From Candidatus Zixiibacteriota bacterium (GTDB lineage: Bacteria > Zixibacteria > MSB-5A5 > GN15 > PGXB01), in the NCBI GenBank assembly GCA_003641425.1, contig QNAH01000091.1, positions 1-8,977 on the forward strand: 8,977 bases of DNA, written 5' to 3'. The position numbers and the translations under genes were made by a program. Numbering within the stretch: the stretch's first letter is position 1; each line of letters begins with the position of its first letter. This document shows, one piece after another, positions 5,456-8,977 of this stretch. The notes under the pieces are model-generated. The model worked only from the letters and a program-made list of their open reading frames with translations. It ran no database searches and had not been told where the DNA came from.

Positions 5456-7190
5456 TTTGATTCTCCTGACTTAACTTTGATTTGCCGCCGGTATGTATTG
5501 GCAGACGGACCTCGAATTTCGAACCATGGCCGACTTCACTGTGCACCAGCACAAAACCCTCATGGGCGGTAACGATTCCATGCACTACCGACAGACCGAG
5601 CCCGGTCCCCTCATCGACATCCTTGGTGGTGAAAAAAGGCATGAATATCTTTTTGAGAACATTCTCTTCGATACCGAAACCGTTGTCCTCGACAATAAGC
5701 GCCACATAATCGTCACCCTGCCTGGTGGTTATGGAGACTTCACCACCATCCGGGGTGGCCTGGATGGCGTTGACCACCAGGTTTACCAATACCTGATACA
5801 TCTGGGAGCGATCGGCGACTATATCCGGCAGGTTGGGATCAAGCTTTCTTATCAGTTCTATTCCGGCCTTCTGGCATCGGGAGGCAAGAAAATAGAGTCC
5901 CTCTTCAACGACATTGCTGAGATTCACATTCTCCTTTCGCGGGGGCGCCTGACGGGCAAAAATCATCAGCTTCCGCACTATCTCGCGCGCATACAACGAG
6001 GCATTTTCTATCTTTTCGATATCCTGGACGGTCTGGGCAGGAATCTTATCGGACTTAAGCGCCAGTTGCGAAAATCCCAGAATACTTCCCAGCGGTTCGT
6101 TAAGCTCATGTGCCACACCGGCGGCAAGTTGCCCGATAGTAGCCAGACGGTCGGCATGGCGAAGCTGCTCGCGGAGCCGGGATTTTTCTTCCTCGGCTTC
6201 CTTCCTTTCGATTATCAGGGCGATTTCATTGGCAATGGCATTGATCAATTCCCGTTCTTCCTTTAAGAAGGGACCCTCATCGAGATCGGGCATCTTTCTC
6301 CGGTACACGATCTCAACCACTCCCCGTTTCAGCCCGTCCGCAAATATATCGGCTGATTGTCTTTGAATACCCTGATCAAAACCATCGGTGACATAAACAC
6401 CGTCATCCAGAGTGATTCTCGCCGAGGCGAATTCAGGGTAGAGCCAGCCGGGCGGTAAAAGATTAACGGCATTTTGCAATATAGACTCCATCGATATCCC
6501 CGGCCGCGCCGCGACCTTCGCAATACCGTAAAGACATGTCAACTCCTTGACACGTTCGCGCAGGGCGACCTGGGCATGGCGATAAGTAAACGAAATCCCC
6601 AGTATCTGGGCGATTTCCTCGTACAATTCCATTTTTTCGCCGCTGAAATGATCGGTCGCGACTGCTTTCAGAATTATTAAACCCTGATAATGACCTTCGA
6701 TGGCAAATGGAATAATGGCCAGGGACCTATAGTGATTCTCGATCGCAACCGTCCGTCTTTCACCACCGATATCAAAAGACTCACTGGTATCACCAATCCT
6801 GAAACTCCCGGTCGACGAAAAATATGGGGACCTCCCGCTGTACTTGCCCGAAATCACTTCTTCGCAGATTCCTTCAAGATCGGTATCGACACCAAAACAT
6901 GGAATCGGGGAACCGCTGGCGGCCTTGCGATATTCTCGCCTTTCTATATAAAAAGAACCCGGGTCTTTCATATCGACACCACAGCAGTAGAGAATTCTGT
7001 TCTCCAGAACACGCAGTTCGATATGATCACAGTCACAGAACGAAATTAAGAGACTGGATATTTTTTTAAGATATTCATTTCGGGCAAGGCCCTTATGAGC
7101 CAGGCTGAGTATCCGGCGGGACAGCGATATCAAATCGCGGGCACGGGCCGCGTCTTTCAGATCCCGATTTGAATTTTCAGAATGCTTCAT
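5448..7190 (-). CDS. Soluble GAF-GAF sensor histidine kinase
   Basis: The 580-residue protein has no transmembrane segment, so it senses a cytoplasmic signal. Two GAF-like regions lie at about 36-205 and 215-335, the first with Cys at 52, 54, 69 and 70. A short charged coiled stretch (about 330-352) leads to the HisKA dimerisation domain with ATIGQLAAGVAHELNEP; the phospho-acceptor is His361. The HATPase domain shows the N box (N470, N474), G1 DNGFGI (502-507), F box FMPFFTTK (516-523) and G2 GTGLGL (528-533). It should autophosphorylate and pass phosphate to D56 of the regulator encoded by the overlapping downstream gene. The ligand is unknown; redox, small molecules or cyclic nucleotides are all possible for GAF domains. 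The ATG has only a weak GAGTGAAAGA site in front and lies inside a 6-bp hairpin, suggesting low translation. The upstream promoter is sigma-70-like. Confidence 0.95.
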   Translation of the reverse strand: MKHSENSNRDLKDAARARDLISLSRRILSLAHKGLARNEYLKKISSLLISFCDCDHIELRVLENRILYCCGVDMKDPGSFYIERREYRKAASGSPIPCFGVDTDLEGICEEVISGKYSGRSPYFSSTGSFRIGDTSESFDIGGERRTVAIENHYRSLAIIPFAIEGHYQGLIILKAVATDHFSGEKMELYEEIAQILGISFTYRHAQVALRERVKELTCLYGIAKVAARPGISMESILQNAVNLLPPGWLYPEFASARITLDDGVYVTDGFDQGIQRQSADIFADGLKRGVVEIVYRRKMPDLDEGPFLKEERELINAIANEIALIIERKEAEEEKSRLREQLRHADRLATIGQLAAGVAHELNEPLGSILGFSQLALKSDKIPAQTVQDIEKIENASLYAREIVRKLMIFARQAPPRKENVNLSNVVEEGLYFLASRCQKAGIELIRKLDPNLPDIVADRSQMYQVLVNLVVNAIQATPDGGEVSITTRQGDDYVALIVEDNGFGIEENVLKKIFMPFFTTKDVDEGTGLGLSVVHGIVTAHEGFVLVHSEVGHGSKFEVRLPIHTGGKSKLSQENQNA

Positions 7191-7193
7191 TCT
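7179..7193 (-). promoter_or_regulatory. Small hairpin enclosing the kinase start codon
   Basis: On the minus strand AGAATG-AAG-CATTCT forms a 6-bp stem with a 3-base loop, and the ATG is in the 5' arm. Together with the weak Shine-Dalgarno this could limit translation. The stem is short, and function is a guess. Confidence 0.3.
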
Positions 7194-7340
7194 TTCACTC
7201 AGTCGCTCCGGATGGTACCTGGTGATTTTTTAAAAAACTCGCCGGCCACGCTTAATATCAAAATAGCAGGCGTAATATCACCCGGACTAAAGAGCTCCTT
7301 ATCGTTTAAAAAATCTTAAGACGCTCTTTATTAATGTATA

Positions 7341-7369
7341 TTAATATGCCGAAGATGGCAAGCTGTCAA
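7341..7369 (-). promoter_or_regulatory. Sigma-70-type promoter for the kinase-regulator operon
   Basis: The minus strand has a perfect -35 TTGACA (7369-7364), a 17-base spacer and the -10-like TATTAA (7346-7341), followed by more AT-rich sequence. Transcription would begin near 7334, leaving a leader of about 145 bases before the kinase ATG. A perfect palindrome lies ten bases upstream of the -35. Confidence 0.6.
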
Positions 7370-7378
7370 TGACACGAA

Positions 7379-7395
7379 TGGGTAAAAATTACCCA
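7379..7395. promoter_or_regulatory. Perfect 17-bp palindrome, candidate operator
   Basis: TGGGTAAAAATTACCCA has 7-bp arms and a 3-base AAA/TTT centre. It sits immediately upstream of the kinase promoter -35, where an activator or repressor could act. It is also downstream of the receiver gene (stop at 7479), but it has no T-run, so it is a poor terminator. A second shorter repeat AAGATA-N5-TATCTT is at 7440-7456. Confidence 0.45.
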
Positions 7396-7478
7396 ATATT
7401 TAAAAAGCCTGGTTCTCTGGTAAGTCCGTGCGGCAGGGTAAGATAATAACTATCTTGCAATGATGACGTTGTCGATGC

Positions 7479-7832
7479 CTATCCAATAGCCTCTTTTATG
7501 ACCTCGACCAGTCTGTCTTTATCAATCGGCTTTTCGAATACGGCAATCGGCTTTTTGACTGCCAGATGACGGCCGGGAATGCCGCTGATAACGATTATCG
7601 GTATTTGTCCCAGTCTATCATCGCGATGCATTTTGCGGTAAAAATCGGTTCCGGTATCTTTCGGCATCTGAAGGTCGAGGGTGATCAGATCCGGCACTTC
7701 ACGTTTGGCGACTTCCAGACCCTGAACCCCATCCGATGCGGTAACAGTTTCATATCCTTCCTTTTGGAGCAATGTCACCAGATAGGTTCTAACATCTTCT
7801 TCATCTTCGATAATCAATATTTTCTTACTCAT
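7479..7832 (-). CDS. Stand-alone CheY-like receiver protein
   Basis: The 117-residue protein is a receiver domain only, with no output domain. Acidic residues E9/D10 open the fold (ILIIEDEED), D53 is the phospho-acceptor (LITLDLQMP), S83 follows the fourth strand (VISGIPG), and F99 with K101-P102 completes the switch set. The beta4-alpha4 loop (GIPGRHLAVKKPIAVFEKP) is shorter than usual. It may be a phosphate relay or sink, or a partner-binding switch. The start has GGGAGGA six bases upstream. It lies 288 bases before the kinase gene, in the same direction but with an independent promoter between them, so it could interact with that kinase or with another one; the sequence does not decide. 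Confidence 0.93.
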   Translation of the reverse strand: MSKKILIIEDEEDVRTYLVTLLQKEGYETVTASDGVQGLEVAKREVPDLITLDLQMPKDTGTDFYRKMHRDDRLGQIPIIVISGIPGRHLAVKKPIAVFEKPIDKDRLVEVIKEAIG

Positions 7833-7877
7833 CGGCTATCCTCCCGGTCGATCTATGACAAATCAATACTCTTTATT

Positions 7878-7906
7878 AAAATAAGGCAAATTATCTACGA
7901 TTTCAA
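7878..7906 (-). promoter_or_regulatory. Possible sigma-70 promoter for the receiver gene
   Basis: On the minus strand TTGAAA (7906-7901) and TATTTT (7883-7878) are separated by 17 bases, about 45 bases before the ATG. The match is five of six and four of six in an AT-rich stretch, so it is weak support only. Confidence 0.22.
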
Positions 7907-8061
7907 GCTATAATTATCCAAACCTTAAATTGTTTTCGACATTTCGATCATAAATAGGGGAACAGAACAACCTTCTTCCCGCGCAAATATTCAATGTTGT
8001 TTCAGATCCTGATCATCAAAGGCAATTGTGACCCGACCCCCTTACGCCCTTAAATTCAACA

Positions 8062-8977
8062 CTATCTTCTCAGCATCGCCGTGTTGGGATCCCAGACCGG
8101 AAGGATAATCGGTTCCTTGTCATACAGCTTCAATATTTCATCGGGCACATATTCTTTTTTGACAATTATACTGTAAACATAAGCATCAAACCAGTCGTTG
8201 TACATCGTCCAGTAACCCTTGCTGCCGCGGTCGGTCCCCCAGCTGTTTTCGACCAGCCACTTGACCGGTTTGTCGTCCTTTATATCGACCCCGGTGATGA
8301 GCATCATGTGATTGGAGGTGCTCTCGAAATAATTGCACATATCTGCCTTGGACATACTCAGATCGGTATTGAATATCGATTCGTAGTCATAAACATTAAC
8401 CGCCATAATACCATCTTTGCCGTACTGGTCATGGCCGACATCACATGAGAACACGACCGGATCATCGTTCAGAATCGACTTTACCGCGATCTCCTTGAGT
8501 TTATCGATCTCGACCGAGACATACTCAAGATCGTCGCTGTCATACATATTCCGCGTCCGCACCGCCAGGAAATGATTGTTGTACTCTTGAGTCGGGTTGT
8601 TGAATATATTTACATACTGACTCAGGTCCACTCCAACCACCTCTTTGAAGAAACTCTGCGGGGTGTACTGCCCGGCCAGGATGATCTTGTCATGTTTATC
8701 GTTATCATCGTCCTCATCGCCGTTGTCATCATTGTCGTCTGCATCATCTTCTTCGTTTTCTCCATCATCGACATCGGTATCAGTGGTATCTTTGATCTCG
8801 ATCCGCCACTCGAATTCGGTTGGCGGCTCGCCCAGGTTCATCACCAAAATTTTATATACATCGGACATCACCGCTTCTTTTTCGGCCCGAAGTTCTTTCA
8901 CCGATTTGCCACCTTCATGCATCGCTCTTAGTTTTGCCGCCGCACTGCGCAGTTTGCGCTTGAGCACTTTGTTCATA
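8062..8977 (-). CDS. C1B-family cysteine peptidase (bleomycin hydrolase/PepC-like), N-terminus outside window
   Basis: The visible frame gives 304 residues from an internal Met at 8976 to a TAG at 8062-8064. The frame stays open to the window edge, so the true start and the catalytic Cys region (about 150 residues in relatives of roughly 440-450) lie outside. The C-terminal half is diagnostic: NHMMLITGVD with catalytic His223, VKWLVENSWG with Asn244, then KGYWTMYNDWFDAYVYSIIV and a YVPDEIL tail. The sequence YTPQSFFKEVVGVDLSQYV matches the region before the central domain. Such enzymes are cytoplasmic aminopeptidases, often hexameric barrels. An insertion of 34 residues (63-96) with 21 Asp/Glu sits where relatives have a short loop. 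No signal that links it to the redox genes is seen; it is likely an unrelated neighbour. Confidence 0.92.
   Translation of the reverse strand, partial: MNKVLKRKLRSAAAKLRAMHEGGKSVKELRAEKEAVMSDVYKILVMNLGEPPTEFEWRIEIKDTTDTDVDDGENEEDDADDNDDNGDEDDDNDKHDKIILAGQYTPQSFFKEVVGVDLSQYVNIFNNPTQEYNNHFLAVRTRNMYDSDDLEYVSVEIDKLKEIAVKSILNDDPVVFSCDVGHDQYGKDGIMAVNVYDYESIFNTDLSMSKADMCNYFESTSNHMMLITGVDIKDDKPVKWLVENSWGTDRGSKGYWTMYNDWFDAYVYSIIVKKEYVPDEILKLYDKEPIILPVWDPNTAMLRR
8689..8790 (-). repeat. Acidic low-complexity insertion in the C1B peptidase
   Basis: This stretch encodes mostly Asp, Glu and Asn through GAY/GAR/AAY codons, seen on the plus strand as repeated ATC, GTC and TTC triplets. Such triplet-rich DNA often grows by replication slippage. 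The frame is kept on both sides, so the gene is not broken. Confidence 0.7.

Noticed and set aside
5493..6266. Plus-strand open frame of 257 codons
   Set aside because: It lies entirely opposite the conserved kinase domains, shows no family motif, and is explained as an antisense shadow.
3315..7275. Shared 12-mer AAAATAGCAGGC near 3317 and 7260
   Set aside because: One or two 12-base matches are expected by chance in a window of this size, and the surroundings do not align.
7958..7981. GGGAA...TTCCC repeat as a terminator for the peptidase or a leader element of the receiver
   Set aside because: Arms are five bases plus a bulged helix and there is no T-run; too weak to call.

Overview
The window comes from a bacterium, probably an anaerobe. 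It uses the standard code, its ribosome-binding sites are GGAG-like, and every convincing gene lies on the minus strand. It carries a two-gene NuoE/NuoF-like NAD(P)H-flavin-Fe/S module of the type found in FeFe-hydrogenases, formate dehydrogenases and other flavin-based electron-transfer complexes. It also carries sigma-54 regulation and small Cys-rich proteins. This fits Desulfobacterota or one of the uncultured anaerobic phyla such as Zixibacteria, but that placement is impression only. No mobile element, tRNA, rRNA or CRISPR array is visible.

Layout in transcription order (right to left). (1) 8977-8062: C-terminal two-thirds of a C1B (bleomycin hydrolase/PepC) cysteine peptidase, cut by the window edge, with a strongly acidic insertion. 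(2) 7832-7479: a stand-alone CheY-like receiver. (3) 7190-4115: an overlapping pair, a soluble two-GAF histidine kinase and an NtrC-family sigma-54 activator, preceded by a good sigma-70 promoter and a perfect 17-bp palindrome. (4) 3626-3336: a 96-aa protein with two Cys motifs, behind a near-consensus sigma-54 promoter (GG-N10-GC) and followed by an intrinsic terminator. (5) 2813-2493: a paralogous 106-aa double-Cys-motif protein. It is preceded by a long leader holding a terminator-like hairpin and a weaker sigma-54-like site. (6) 2420-1569: NuoE-like [2Fe-2S] protein with a C-terminal double zinc-ribbon extension. (7) 1533-1: NuoF-like NAD(P)H/FMN/Fe-S subunit, running off the left edge. 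The catalytic partner is presumably further left.

How they may work together (inference): the kinase senses a cytoplasmic cue and phosphorylates the adjacent NtrC-type activator. That activator would bind dyads about 110-125 bp upstream of the -24 elements of both Cys-rich genes and switch on the sigma-54 promoters. One of these leads into the Cys-rich/NuoE/NuoF operon. The most interesting points are the duplicated Cys-motif family tied to this redox module, the matched promoter-dyad architecture in front of both copies, and the terminator-like leader hairpin. Also notable are the NuoE zinc-ribbon fusion and the loss of one of the four canonical cluster cysteines in the NuoF N-terminal domain.
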